Positions 1 to 8,798 of a DNA stretch of 64,000 nucleotides are shown here, in pieces (position 1 is the stretch's first letter; each line of letters opens with the position of its first letter). The notes under the pieces are model-generated. The model made no database searches. It had not been told where the DNA came from and was given only the letters and a program-made list of their open reading frames with translations. A program made the translations under genes and the position numbers. The stretch covers positions 1 to 64,000 of the forward strand of contig JBCBKL010000013.1 of NCBI GenBank assembly GCA_038521825.1, in the 5' to 3' direction. This DNA is from JBCBKL01 sp038521825 (GTDB taxonomy: Bacteria > Pseudomonadota > Alphaproteobacteria > Rhodobacterales > Rhodobacteraceae).

Positions 1-1
1 C

Positions 2-151
2 ACCACGACCGAGCAGGCGCAAATCGTCATCAATCACTGGCTTAGACAGTACAACCACACCCGCCCGCATCAGGCACTCAACATGCGGCCACCAGTCCCA
101 GAAACTGTCTTAGAGAAGATGCCGATTAGTGGCCCAGAGATAGGGGGCTAG
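2..151 (+). pseudogene. IS3-family transposase OrfB, C-terminal fragment
   Basis: The frame open from base 2 to the TAG at 149-151 encodes the last part of an IS3-type DDE transposase, including the family-typical stretch QIVINHWLRQYNHTRPHQAL followed by a PPVPET motif. A related tail occurs in the IS element at 43115-44333, with clear divergence, so the two are different family members. The element enters from outside the window; only its 3' end is visible. The hsdM remnant starts within about 10 bases of the stop codon, so this insertion or a deletion beside it probably removed the 5' end of hsdM. The family call is secure; whether the rest of the element is intact cannot be seen. Confidence 0.8.
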
Positions 152-183
152 ACAGTGACAATGGCCGACGCGAGCGGCGCGAC

Positions 184-1338
184 GTGATCGCGACCGTTTT
201 TCAAGGCTTCGCCAACCGAATGGAGAGCGGCTACCTGTTGCGCGACGTGGTCAACCTGATCGATGGCATCCATTTCGACTCGTCTGAAGAAGTCCACACG
301 CTCGGCCGCCTATACGAAACGCTTCTGCGCGAAATGCGCGACGCCGCCGGGGACTCTGGCGAGTTCTACACGCCCCGGCCGGTGGTGCGCTTCATGGTTG
401 AAGTGACAGACCCGAAACTCGGTGAGACCATTCTTGATCCGGCCTGCGGCACGGGGGGCTTTCTGACTGAGTCCTATCAGCACCTCGAACGGCAGGCTGA
501 CACGGTCGAGAAGCGCCGCACCCTTCAGGAAGACAGCTTCTTTGGTGGCGAAGCCAAATCGCTGCCGTTTCTGTTGTCTCAGCTCAACCTGTTGCTGCAT
601 GGTCTTCATGCCCCGCGTATTGATCCCGGCAACGCGCTACGCTTCCGTCTGGCGGAAATTGGCGAGGATCAGCGGGTCAATGTCATACTGACCAACCCGC
701 CTTTTGGCGGCGAGGAAGAGACGGGCATCCTTAACAACTTCCCCGATGATCGCCGCACAGCGGAAACTGCGCTTCTGTTCCTTCAACTGATCATGCGACG
801 TTTGAAACGTGCCGGGCGCGGTCGGGCGGCTGTCGTCGTCCCGCATGGCACGCTGTTCGGCGACGGCATCTCGGCCAGGATCAAGGCCGACTTGCTGGAG
901 AGGTTCAATCTGCACACCGTCGTACGCCTGCGCGAAGGCGTGTTCGCGCCCTACACCGACATTCCTGCAAACCTGATCTTCTTCGACACCAGCGGACCGA
1001 CCAAGGACATCTGGTACTACGAACTGCCTCTACCGGAGGGCCGCAAGAAATACTCAAAGACCGCGCCAATGGCTTACGAGGAGTTCGGCGACTGCCTTGA
1101 ATGGTGGAATAATCGCGAAGAAAACGAGCGTGCCTGGAAGGTTTCTGCGGCTGACCTGATCCAGCGCGATGAGCAGGATCGAGTGACGTCCTGCAATCTC
1201 GATATCAAGAACCCACATTCCGGCGAGGTTGCCGACCACCGCGCCCCGGTGGAGATTGTTGACGCGGTTATCGAGCAGGAAAAGCGCATCCTCGGTATCA
1301 TGGACGAAATCAAGTTGATATTGGCGGAGCGCTCTTGA
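184..1338 (+). pseudogene. hsdM: type I restriction-modification DNA methyltransferase subunit, N-terminally truncated
   Basis: This is an N6-adenine methyltransferase of the HsdM type. The S-adenosylmethionine motif DPACGTGG lies at residues 85-92 and the catalytic NPPF motif at 171-174. A FYTPRPV segment sits at 61-67. At 384 residues it is clearly shorter than usual HsdM proteins (about 500), and the N-terminal helical domain is missing. The frame stays open upstream to at least base 163 without a good start and runs into the IS3 tail, so the GTG at 184 is only a nominal start. The stop overlaps the hsdS start by one base (TGATG). Catalytic motifs are intact, but without the N-terminal domain a functional HsdM2S complex is doubtful. 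No hsdR is seen in the window. Confidence 0.82.
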
Positions 1339-2489
1339 TGGCGAAGACAATCACTATTGAAGATTTCCTGACCAAATCAGAAGATTGGGTGCTTGTTCAG
1401 CCGGATCAGCGATACAAACAGATCACAGCTCGACTATGGGGGAAGGGTTTGACGCTGCGCGGCGAGGTTCAGGGCTCAGCGATTGCGGCGGCAAGGCAGT
1501 ATAAAGCCAAAGCAGGTCAGTTTCTGATATCCAGAATTGACGCACGGCATGGTGCCTTTGGCATCGTGCCTGCCAATCTCGACGGCGCTTTGGTCAGCAA
1601 CGACTTTCCTTGTTTCGATATCGATTCATCAAAGGTGCTGCCGCACTTTTTTGAATGGTATTCGCGCACCCCGGAATTCGTCGATCTCTGCCGTCGTGCG
1701 AGCGAAGGTTCGACCAATCGTGTTCGCATGAAAGAAGACAAGTTCTTGAAGATGTCCATCCCATTGCTTTCGCTCGATGAGCAGCGCGACATCGTGCAAA
1801 AGCTCGATGATGTTTCGGCCTTGGTCGATGAGCGTCGGCGTGAGATCGAGACCGCTGAACGCGAAACCCATGCCATGCTGCTGAAGGCCTTCCAACTCGC
1901 CACCGATGGAGTGCCGCTTCGGCTCATGACCGAGGTCGCCCCTCTTGTCCGCCGCCCGGTCGAGGTGGAGCCGGACAAAACCTATATGGAACTCGGTGTT
2001 CGTTCATTTGGACGGGGAACGTTTCACAAACCGGGTCTTGCAGGGATGGAGGTCGGCTCCAAGAAGTTGTTCACCATCGAGTCTAGGGATTTGGTTTTCA
2101 ACATCGTCTTTGCTTGGGAAGGTGCCGTCGCCATCGCAAAGCCGGAAGACGACGGGAGGGTTGGTTCGCATCGCTTTTTGACCTGCGTGACAAACCCCGA
2201 TGAGGTCGTAGCTGAATTTGTGCTGTTCTACTTCCACACACCGGAGGGCTTGCAAAAACTTGGCGAGGCATCACCAGGTGGAGCGGGAAGAAACCGCACC
2301 CTGGGACTAAAGAAGCTTGAAGTCGTCGAGGTCCCTATACCGCCGATCGAAACACAACGTTGGTTCAACCGGCTCCACGCCAAAGCCCAGGAAGTCCAAA
2401 GCATCCGGGCGCGCACCGCAAAAGACGTTGAGGCCCTGATGCCAGCGTTGTTGCATAAAACCTTCAAAGGGATGATGGAAGCAGCCTGA
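1338..2489 (+). CDS. hsdS: type I restriction-modification specificity subunit
   Basis: This is the DNA-recognition subunit of a type I system. It has two target-recognition-like halves. The first ends in a conserved region with PLLSLDEQRDIVQKLDDVSALVDERR-type character (about residues 145-175). The second ends in PIPPIETQRWF followed by a helical tail; both are the usual HsdS half-ends with coiled-coil spacers. Length (383 residues) is normal. The ATG at 1338 is preferred over the TTG at 1335 because it overlaps the hsdM TGA, the normal coupled arrangement. With hsdM truncated and no hsdR present, the gene is probably a survivor of a degraded system. Confidence 0.82.
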   Translation: MAKTITIEDFLTKSEDWVLVQPDQRYKQITARLWGKGLTLRGEVQGSAIAAARQYKAKAGQFLISRIDARHGAFGIVPANLDGALVSNDFPCFDIDSSKVLPHFFEWYSRTPEFVDLCRRASEGSTNRVRMKEDKFLKMSIPLLSLDEQRDIVQKLDDVSALVDERRREIETAERETHAMLLKAFQLATDGVPLRLMTEVAPLVRRPVEVEPDKTYMELGVRSFGRGTFHKPGLAGMEVGSKKLFTIESRDLVFNIVFAWEGAVAIAKPEDDGRVGSHRFLTCVTNPDEVVAEFVLFYFHTPEGLQKLGEASPGGAGRNRTLGLKKLEVVEVPIPPIETQRWFNRLHAKAQEVQSIRARTAKDVEALMPALLHKTFKGMMEAA

Positions 2490-2507
2490 CTGGCAGGGAA
2501 TCCGCGC

Positions 2508-3416
2508 TCAGCGTCCCGACCGCTTTTTCGGCGGACTGATCCGGTCGCCCTTTGACAGGATATAATCGGCTATCTTGTAGCCGAGCGGATGAGGCCCAGC
2601 CCACAACATGTAGTAGATGGGGACGCCGCGTGTGTTTCGGACAACGCTGGGCGACGCGGCATGCCCGAACAGATGCTTCAGACGACCAACATAGTAGTTG
2701 AGAAGCCTCTGCGCCGCATCGTCCACCTTGTGGCGCGTCGTGTCCCCAAACAGGTCCGTCTGGTCGGCGTAGACAAGGTTTTCCCAATCCGTGCTACCAA
2801 AACAGCCATTCAATCCGTTGCGCCAATTGTCGGGGATATCGCCCGAGCGCGTGATCAGCCGGTTGATTGCCATACCCAGCGGGAAATTGATGATGACCTC
2901 AAAATTCTTGGTGGCACCGAGCGCCGCGACCGTTTGCCAGTCCAAGTGCGGACCATAGGGATCCAGAAAGGCGACCCCTTTGGTGTTTCGGCCGCTGAAC
3001 CTCGGGACCAATTTCTGAATCAGGCCGTTGGCGTCGCCCACCTGCACATTGATCTTGCGCTCCGGGAAGTCTGATTGCAGCCCCTCGAGCAGCGCGGCCC
3101 GCCCAGCGTCGGCATCGAAGAAATAGTATTGCGAGAAGGGGTTTTCCAGGCAGAGGGCGCGTCGCGGAGATCCTTCGATGAACTCCTCCTCTGAGCGCAT
3201 GAACTCATCGTCAATGAGTTGAATGTCCTCCTCGTCAGCATCAGTCCAGGCGTTGCGAATTTTGGAACGCCCGGCACCGGCGAAAGCATCGATGTAGATC
3301 AGGTCAAATGACTGTTTCTTGAGCGCCATCGTGTAGGCGTGAAGATAGGCTTCAAGCCCATCCAGCTTTTGCCTGGCCCAAGGCCCTACCGTATTTTCAA
3401 CATGCGATTTCTTCAA
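2508..3416 (-). CDS. tcmP: three-Cys-motif partner protein TcmP
   Basis: The 302-residue product matches the TcmP family, named because members sit beside a three-cysteine-motif protein, as here. An IDAFAGAG segment near residue 43 and an AFLDPYG segment near residue 148 resemble motifs I and IV of class I SAM-dependent methyltransferases, so a nucleotide- or nucleic-acid-modifying role is plausible but unproven. It lies 27 bases downstream of its partner gene (3444-4202) on the same strand, implying co-transcription. The start is a TTG at 3414-3416; the GTG a few codons later is an alternative. The C-terminus is basic (PPKKRSGR). The family is known mainly from mobile and defence-associated regions, consistent with the adjoining hsdMS remnant. 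Confidence 0.8.
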   Translation of the reverse strand: MKKSHVENTVGPWARQKLDGLEAYLHAYTMALKKQSFDLIYIDAFAGAGRSKIRNAWTDADEEDIQLIDDEFMRSEEEFIEGSPRRALCLENPFSQYYFFDADAGRAALLEGLQSDFPERKINVQVGDANGLIQKLVPRFSGRNTKGVAFLDPYGPHLDWQTVAALGATKNFEVIINFPLGMAINRLITRSGDIPDNWRNGLNGCFGSTDWENLVYADQTDLFGDTTRHKVDDAAQRLLNYYVGRLKHLFGHAASPSVVRNTRGVPIYYMLWAGPHPLGYKIADYILSKGDRISPPKKRSGR

Positions 3417-3443
3417 AGAAACTCGTACTCCGCGTAAAATGGT

Positions 3444-4202
3444 TTATGCTGAAATCTGGTCCAATATAGGCTTCGGCACGATCTGCCATGGGAAGCCATT
3501 CCATTCCTCACCATCAAGAAGGCGACCGCCAGATTTCGGCCGTGGACCGCCCCATTGCTTGAAGAAAAACGCCACATCGTCACGCGAACAGATTTCGCGG
3601 AGTTGGCGTGCCCAGCTCTCGTCCATAGCACGTGCACGCGGGCCGCTTTCGCCACCCACGATAGCCCAGGCAATGCCTCGCAGATCGACATCCCCAATAG
3701 CCCCGAGCAAAGGCTCAAACGAAATGAAGCGGGCTTCGGAGTTGATTTGCTGCAAATGCTCAATGCGACTTGCATGCGCTGAGTCCTCTACCGACACGCC
3801 CAGCCAGATGTGGCGTGGGACCGGACCGCCGTCATACCGCTTCCGGATATAATTGCGCATGAGCGAGCTGCGCTTGGTCAAAACCTGATAGACATGCCAA
3901 TCCGCGTGTTCCATGGCGTCGAACACCTGATCGATGTATGCGCGATCGATTTCCTTGTGGAATAGGTCGCTCATGGAGTTCACGAAGATCATGCGCGGCT
4001 TTTTCCAAAGCGCTGGTTGTCGCAGTCTTGATGGCCAGAGTTTCAGGTCGAAACCCTGTTCATAAGGATGATCTGGTATGCCGCGCCAACGCTCCGCGAA
4101 ACGCTCCGCATAGCAGTTGTCACATCCTGGACCGACTTTGGTGCAGCCCGTGACCGGGTTCCACGTCGCGTCCGTCCACTCTATCTGTGACTTCTGGGCC
4201 AA
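3444..4202 (-). CDS. DUF5131 (phage Gp37/Gp68-like) three-Cys-motif protein
   Basis: The 252-residue protein begins with the family hallmark IEWTDATWNPVTGC and carries a cysteine cluster spaced C-x6-C-x2-C (GC..GPGCDNCYAER, about residues 20-30). The family has been linked to radical-SAM-like TIM barrels, but its cysteine spacing differs from the classical CxxxCxxC, so the chemistry is not established. A VLTKRS segment and a GGESGPRARAM segment are further conserved blocks. Translation starts at the TTG at 4200-4202, with GAGG just upstream and an in-frame TGA twelve bases before it, so no longer start exists. It is the first gene of a two-gene unit with tcmP. I place it with accessory or defence-type genes; its function is unknown. 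Confidence 0.8.
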   Translation of the reverse strand: MAQKSQIEWTDATWNPVTGCTKVGPGCDNCYAERFAERWRGIPDHPYEQGFDLKLWPSRLRQPALWKKPRMIFVNSMSDLFHKEIDRAYIDQVFDAMEHADWHVYQVLTKRSSLMRNYIRKRYDGGPVPRHIWLGVSVEDSAHASRIEHLQQINSEARFISFEPLLGAIGDVDLRGIAWAIVGGESGPRARAMDESWARQLREICSRDDVAFFFKQWGGPRPKSGGRLLDGEEWNGFPWQIVPKPILDQISA

Positions 4203-4584
4203 CTGCTCGCCTCATACTTTTTGGACATCTTAGCACGAGGCTGACTCAGCACAAAGCGCGAACGGTTACAGCGTTTTCATTTGGAAGCTGGAGTGGCTAC
4301 ACAATCATCGCAGATCAATTGTTCGATCTCGGTTCCGTCCGGCATCCGGATGAACTTGCGAAATCGCTGAGCTGCGTTATTCCAGAAAATGCCGTCTCTC
4401 CAATGCCTTACATCTGATAACCGGAATAGCTGCGGTTAACAGGTCCGGAGAATATCAGCCCGGAGAGAACATGTGTGCGCCTTTCGGAGCGTGGGCCGGT
4501 TATCAGCGCAACCCGCATAACCCTCGAAAACAAGGGAAAAATCCGGCCGCTGCGGGATCGGGAGAAGCGTTTCTCGAGGGCAAG
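4203..4584. other. non-coding gap between DUF5131 gene and tRNA-Ser
   Basis: About 380 bases with no convincing coding frame on either strand. It should contain the promoter of the leftward DUF5131-tcmP unit. It is also where an attachment-site scar would lie if the island integrated at the tRNA 3' end. I looked for a repeat of the tRNA 3' terminus here and saw only a weak, short resemblance (ACCCTCGA near 4520), which is not enough to call an att site. Confidence 0.5.
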
Positions 4585-4674
4585 TGGCGGAGACGAAGGG
4601 ATTCGAACCCTCGAGACGGTTTCCCGCCTACTCCCTTAGCAGGGGAGCGCCTTCGACCACTCGGCCACGTCTCC
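4585..4674 (-). tRNA. tRNA-Ser (anticodon GCU)
   Basis: Read on the minus strand, a 7-bp acceptor stem (GGAGACG with CGTCTCC), the GTGGCCGAGTGG D-arm, an anticodon stem CTCCC/GGGAG around loop CTGCTAA (anticodon GCU), a long variable arm typical of class II tRNAs, and the GGTTCGAATCC T-arm are all present. The gene encodes its own CCA (4585-4587). The 3' end points left into the RM/TcmP island, the usual geometry for an island integrated at a tRNA gene. Confidence 0.95.
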
Positions 4675-4903
4675 ATCGACCGCTCTAGCCGAAACCGGGC
4701 GGGAAGGACAAGGCCAAAAGGTGAGCCAAGCGCGATCCAGACGACGGACGGCCAATACGACTCAAACCAAAAGGGGTTCGTCTGGATAGTCGAGGGTCGA
4801 CAGCGGCGACAATCCGAACTCGCTCCTCGCCGCTGTTCACAGCCGGACAAGCGAGCCCTTGCAGCAGCACCCCCAAGGTCCGCTGCAGCGCCCTGCGCCC
4901 TGA

Positions 4904-6001
4904 CTAGGTATTGAACAGGAAATGCAGCACATCGCCGTCCTTGACGACATAGCCTTTGCCCTCGGCCCGCATCTTGCCTGCTTCCTTGGCTGGCTGTTCC
5001 CCGCCCAGATCCACAAAATCGTCGTAGGCGATGGTTTCTGCCCGGATGAAGCCTTTTTCGAAATCGCCGTGGATGACGCCCGCGGCTTGCGGGGCCATCG
5101 TGCCCTCTCGGATTGTCCAGGCGCGGGCTTCTTTCGGCCCTACGGTAAAGTATGTTTCGAGATGCAACAGGTCATATCCAGCCCGGATAAGCCTGTCGAG
5201 CCCGGCCTCGGCCAGCCCCAGTTCATCAAGAAACATCTTGGCTTCGTCAGGCTCAAGCTGGCTGATTTCCTCTTCGATCCTGGCTGAGATCACGACATGG
5301 GCGTTGCCCTGCCCCGCAGCCATCTCTGCAACCGTTTCAGAAAGTGTGTTGCCGGTGGCGGCCTCATCCTCGCCTACGTTGCAAACATAGAGAACGGGTT
5401 TGGTGGTCAGAAGCTGCAGCATTTTCCAGGCTTTCTGATCTTCGTCGTCGACCTCGACCATCCGGGCCGGCTTGCCATCCTCCAGCGTTTCCAACGCCAT
5501 TTTCATGAGCCGCTCTTGCTGCACCGCTTCCTTGTCGCCGCCACGCACCTTGCGGACAATGTTCTGCAACCGTTTTTCGAGGCTTTCGATATCGGCAAGC
5601 ATGAGCTCGGTTTCGATGGTTTCCGCGTCAGCGACCGGATCCACGCGCCCTTCGACGTGGGTCACGTCCCCGTCTTCGAAACAGCGCAGGACATGGGCTA
5701 TGGCGTCAACCTCGCGAATGTTAGCGAGAAACTGGTTGCCAAGGCCCTCGCCCTTTGACGCGCCTTTGACCAGCCCGGCAATGTCGACAAAGGTCATACG
5801 GGTCGGAATGACCTGCTTTGACTTGGCGATATCCGCCAGTTTATCGAGCCGGTCATCGGGGACAGCGACCTCGCCCACGTTGGGTTCGATCGTGCAAAAG
5901 GGGAAGTTGGCCGCCTGTGCCGCGGCCGTCTTGGTCAACGCGTTGAAGAGCGTCGACTTTCCGACATTCGGCAGCCCTACGATACCCATTTTGAAGCCCA
6001 T
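4904..6001 (-). CDS. ychF: redox-regulated ATPase YchF (Obg-like P-loop protein)
   Basis: Full length for the family (365 residues). The Walker A loop GLPNVGKST is at residues 9-17, a [17 protein letters not shown] switch region follows near residue 73, and the C-terminal TGS-like domain contains [12 protein letters not shown] and ends in HFLFNT, the characteristic YchF terminus. YchF binds ribosomes, prefers ATP over GTP and has been linked to oxidative-stress and translation control. It is a core gene transcribed alone, with tRNA-Ser downstream and a divergent VOC gene upstream. No abnormality is seen. Confidence 0.96.
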   Translation of the reverse strand: MGFKMGIVGLPNVGKSTLFNALTKTAAAQAANFPFCTIEPNVGEVAVPDDRLDKLADIAKSKQVIPTRMTFVDIAGLVKGASKGEGLGNQFLANIREVDAIAHVLRCFEDGDVTHVEGRVDPVADAETIETELMLADIESLEKRLQNIVRKVRGGDKEAVQQERLMKMALETLEDGKPARMVEVDDEDQKAWKMLQLLTTKPVLYVCNVGEDEAATGNTLSETVAEMAAGQGNAHVVISARIEEEISQLEPDEAKMFLDELGLAEAGLDRLIRAGYDLLHLETYFTVGPKEARAWTIREGTMAPQAAGVIHGDFEKGFIRAETIAYDDFVDLGGEQPAKEAGKMRAEGKGYVVKDGDVLHFLFNT

Positions 6002-6091
6002 GACACCCTCGCGTGTTGATCCGCGGCTTCATAGGAAGATCGTCAGACAGGGGCAAGGGTGTTAGCCTTTGACCGAGAGGAGATCATAGCG

Positions 6092-6511
6092 ATGAAACCC
6101 ACACCATATCTGTTTTTCAGGGGTCAGTGCCGCGACGCGATTGCTGCCTATCAACGTATCCTTGGCGCCACGGCACAGGACGTGATGCCTGCAAGCCAGA
6201 TGCCAGAGGACTTTCCGGTCCCGAAGGACAAAGAAAATTGGGTGATGCATGCCCGCCTGACCATCGGCGACGGTGAGATCATGATGTCGGACGACATCTT
6301 TGAAGAGACATCAGCAATGGCGGGTTGCTCTGTTATGTTAAGCTATCCAAAAGCGGACGAGGCCAAGGCAGTCTTTGACCAATTGGTAGAGGGCGGTCAG
6401 ATCAACATGGCATGGGAGCCAACGTTCTGGAGTGCTGGCTTCGGCACGTTGGTTGACCGGTTCGGGGTCAAGTGGATGATCGGTACGGACGAAACACCTC
6501 AGGCCGGATAA
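6092..6511 (+). CDS. VOC-family protein, PhnB/YjdN type
   Basis: A 139-residue vicinal-oxygen-chelate-fold protein of the PhnB/glyoxalase-like group. It opens with PYLFFRGQCRDAIAAYQ and has the central blocks DGEIMMSDD and MLSYPKADEAKAVFDQL, ending in a FG-LVDRFGVKWMIG block typical of the group. The start at ATG 6092 is preceded by GAGAGGAG at a good distance; the upstream TTG at 6059 is less likely. Members of this group lack an assigned reaction, so only the fold is called. It precedes trpA by 59 bases on the same strand and may be co-transcribed with it. Confidence 0.85.
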   Translation: MKPTPYLFFRGQCRDAIAAYQRILGATAQDVMPASQMPEDFPVPKDKENWVMHARLTIGDGEIMMSDDIFEETSAMAGCSVMLSYPKADEAKAVFDQLVEGGQINMAWEPTFWSAGFGTLVDRFGVKWMIGTDETPQAG

Positions 6512-6570
6512 GCGCTTGATCTCTATCATGTCCTTGTTGCAGATGGGCCAAACCATGGGACGAGGGCGTT

Positions 6571-7368
6571 ATGACACGGATCGACACAGCATTTGAAAGG
6601 TTGCGGGCAGAGGGCAGCAAGGCCTTTGTTGCGTATATCATGGCTGGCGACCCGGACATCGCAAGGTCCCTTGAGGTGATGAAGGGTATGCCCGCTGCGG
6701 GGGTCGATATCATCGAACTGGGCCTGCCCTTTACCGACCCGATGGCTGATGGCCCGACCATTCAGCTTGCCGGGCAGCGAGCGCTCGAAGGCGGCATGAC
6801 CGTCGACGCCACCCTCGACATGGTCCGTGCCTTTCGGGCCGATGACAACGCTACACCCATCGTGCTGATGGGCTACTACAATCCCATCTACAGCCGGGGC
6901 GTCGACCGTTTTCTAACAGAAGCCAAAGAGGCTGGAATCGACGGGCTGATCATTGTCGATCTGCCGCCGGAGGAAGATGACGAACTCTGCATTCCCGCCC
7001 AGAAGGCCGGGCTGAATTTCATCCGGCTGGCAACCCCGACGACGGATGACAAACGTCTGCCGACTGTTCTGCAGAACACATCGGGTTTCGTGTACTATGT
7101 CTCAATCACCGGTATTACTGGCTCGGCCGAGGCACAGGCAACCGATGTGGGCCCCGAGGTTGCGCGCATTAAGTCGGCAACCGATCTGCCGGTTATTGTG
7201 GGTTTTGGCATCAATACACCAGACCGCGCCCAGGCGATCGCCGATATCGCGGATGGCGCCGTCGTCGGATCAGCGATCGTCAGCAAGATCGGCGCGGGCG
7301 AAAGCACCAAAGACATTCTGGCCTTTGTCAAATCCCTCGCCGATGGGGCGCACAGCGCGTCAGCTTAG
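6571..7368 (+). CDS. trpA: tryptophan synthase alpha subunit
   Basis: It cleaves indole-3-glycerol phosphate to indole and glyceraldehyde 3-phosphate, passing indole to TrpB in the cytosolic alpha2beta2 complex. The catalytic residues are visible: Glu49 in [11 protein letters not shown] and Asp60 in the following PMADGP. The phosphate-binding blocks VGFGIN and GAVVGSAIV are near the C-terminus. Length (265) is normal. trpB is not adjacent. The last 9 bases overlap the 3' end of the convergent dienelactone-hydrolase-like gene. Confidence 0.96.
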   Translation: MTRIDTAFERLRAEGSKAFVAYIMAGDPDIARSLEVMKGMPAAGVDIIELGLPFTDPMADGPTIQLAGQRALEGGMTVDATLDMVRAFRADDNATPIVLMGYYNPIYSRGVDRFLTEAKEAGIDGLIIVDLPPEEDDELCIPAQKAGLNFIRLATPTTDDKRLPTVLQNTSGFVYYVSITGITGSAEAQATDVGPEVARIKSATDLPVIVGFGINTPDRAQAIADIADGAVVGSAIVSKIGAGESTKDILAFVKSLADGAHSASA

Positions 7369-8277
7369 GTGCGCCTCAAAAAAGTTAAGCGTCCGGGTCC
7401 AGGCAAGTTCCGCAGCTTCTTCGTCGTATCGCGGTGTCGTGTCGTTGTGGAACCCGTGATTGACGTCCGGATAGAAGTGAACGCTGAACTCCTTTTGGTT
7501 GGCGCGTAACGCATCTGAGTACGCCTGCCAGCCTGCATTGATCCGGTCATCGAGGCCAGCATAATGGATCATCAAGGGCGCCGCGATCGAAGGCACGTCT
7601 TCTGCCACTGGTTGCCTGCCGTAGAATGGGACAGAGGCGGCGAGATCAGGATAGGCCACGGCCAGCGCGTTGCACACGCCGCCGCCATAGCAAAAACCGA
7701 CCGCGCCAACTTTGCCCGTCGACCCTTCATGATCGCGCAGGTACTCGAACCCAGCAAAGAAGTCGGACATCAGCTTGGCCCCGTCCAGCGACCGCTGCAT
7801 TTCGCGCCCCTCTTCGTCTGTACCCGGATAGCCGCCCAGCGGAGTCAGACCATCAGGACCAAGGGCGAGATATCCGGCCTTGGCTGCGCGGCGGACCACA
7901 TCTTGGATATAGGGATTGAGACCGCGATTTTCGTGGACCACCAGAACCGCTGGCAGGGCACCTGATGCACCCGCCGGTTTGGCCATAAGGCCGCGGATCG
8001 TGCCATGTCCGGCCGGGCTCTCATACTCCGCAATCATGGTTTCGATACTGGGGTCGTCGGGTGGCACCTGCTGGGCAAGGGCATAATCGGGTTTGAGCTG
8101 TTCCAGAAGCATCGCACCCGTCACACCGGCGGCCGCATACTTGCCTGCCTGGGCGATGAATTCACGCTTAGATACATGACCGTGCACATATCCATCAAAG
8201 ATCTCGAGAATGCGCTGATCAAAATCAGTGGCTTTTTTGCGAGGGGAATGGGTCAAGGATGGTACCTCCGTTGCCAT
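7360..8277 (-). CDS. dienelactone hydrolase family protein
   Basis: An alpha/beta hydrolase of the dienelactone hydrolase family. The nucleophile elbow is GFCYGGG with Cys near residue 196, followed by an acid in AGLDDR (near 243) and His in VNHGFH (near 274), the Cys-Asp-His triad of this family. An N-terminal extension with a hydrophobic stretch ([14 protein letters not shown]) precedes the hydrolase core at about residue 80. I prefer the ATG at 8275-8277 over the TTG two codons upstream. The substrate is unknown. A 21-bp imperfect palindrome immediately upstream (8294-8314) resembles sites near the neighbouring MarR-controlled promoters, suggesting co-regulation. Confidence 0.86.
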   Translation of the reverse strand: MATEVPSLTHSPRKKATDFDQRILEIFDGYVHGHVSKREFIAQAGKYAAAGVTGAMLLEQLKPDYALAQQVPPDDPSIETMIAEYESPAGHGTIRGLMAKPAGASGALPAVLVVHENRGLNPYIQDVVRRAAKAGYLALGPDGLTPLGGYPGTDEEGREMQRSLDGAKLMSDFFAGFEYLRDHEGSTGKVGAVGFCYGGGVCNALAVAYPDLAASVPFYGRQPVAEDVPSIAAPLMIHYAGLDDRINAGWQAYSDALRANQKEFSVHFYPDVNHGFHNDTTPRYDEEAAELAWTRTLNFFEAHLS

Positions 8278-8293
8278 TCCCAAAGGTTAACAG

Positions 8294-8314
8294 ATTGAAC
8301 CGGATTCGACCAAT
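8294..8314. promoter_or_regulatory. putative MarR-type operator upstream of the hydrolase gene
   Basis: ATTGAACCGGATTCGACCAA(T) is an imperfect palindrome (ATTG..CAAT ends) lying 17 bases upstream of the hydrolase start. Its right half (GAT-YY-GACCAAT) matches the right half of the site at 10008-10030. Recognition by the MarR protein encoded at 8316-8798 is inferred from position and similarity only. Confidence 0.45.
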
Positions 8315-8315
8315 G

Positions 8316-8798
8316 TCAGGTCGTCGTGTCGACCGACGTGCTTTTGCCGACCATATGTCGGTTCTCATCAAGGAAGATGCGCAGCGCGGTAAGCACTGGG
8401 CGGATGCCCTGCAGTTTCACCGTGTCGAAATGCTCGGCCAGAAACTGGAAGTCGGGACCAAGAGACGCGATGATTTCAGCCCGCAGCGCCTTGCCTTTGT
8501 CCGTCAGCCACACCTGTTTCGATCGACCATCATCCGGGTTGGGCCGTGTCTCGACGAGGCCATATTGTTCCAAACCCTTGAGCGTGTGGGTCATCGACGT
8601 CTTGGGGACCTGAAAGGCCCGCGCCATATCAATCGGAGTTTGGCCGTCGCGCACCCGGGTGAGGTGGTTCAAAACGGTAAAATGAGGCGCAATGAGCCCA
8701 TCAGGCATCCGCGCCTCAAGGAGCGTGCGGCTGAGTTGTTCGATGATTCCGATTTCGTTGAAGACCTCGAAAAAGACAGCCGTATCCGCATCAGGCAT
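8316..8798 (-). CDS. MarR family transcriptional regulator
   Basis: A 160-residue winged-helix regulator. The recognition-helix region TPIDMARAFQVPKTSMTHTLKGLEQYGLVE is followed by the wing segment NPDDGRSKQVWLTDKGKAL, the MarR signature. Its start overlaps the 3' end of the upstream flavin oxidoreductase gene by 8 bases, so the two are translationally coupled. Palindromes upstream of the operon, of the divergent lldD-like gene and of the hydrolase gene are plausible binding sites. The ligand is unknown; MarR proteins next to nitroreductase-like enzymes often sense phenolic or electrophilic compounds. Confidence 0.88.
   Translation of the reverse strand: MPDADTAVFFEVFNEIGIIEQLSRTLLEARMPDGLIAPHFTVLNHLTRVRDGQTPIDMARAFQVPKTSMTHTLKGLEQYGLVETRPNPDDGRSKQVWLTDKGKALRAEIIASLGPDFQFLAEHFDTVKLQGIRPVLTALRIFLDENRHMVGKSTSVDTTT

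Noticed and set aside
4187..4417. Open frame on the plus strand beside the DUF5131 gene
   Set aside because: It starts inside the DUF5131 gene, has no ribosome-binding site and no family similarity.
4520..4620. ACCCTCGA near the tRNA-Ser 3' end as an att repeat
   Set aside because: The match is only 8 bases and not in an aligned context; likely chance.
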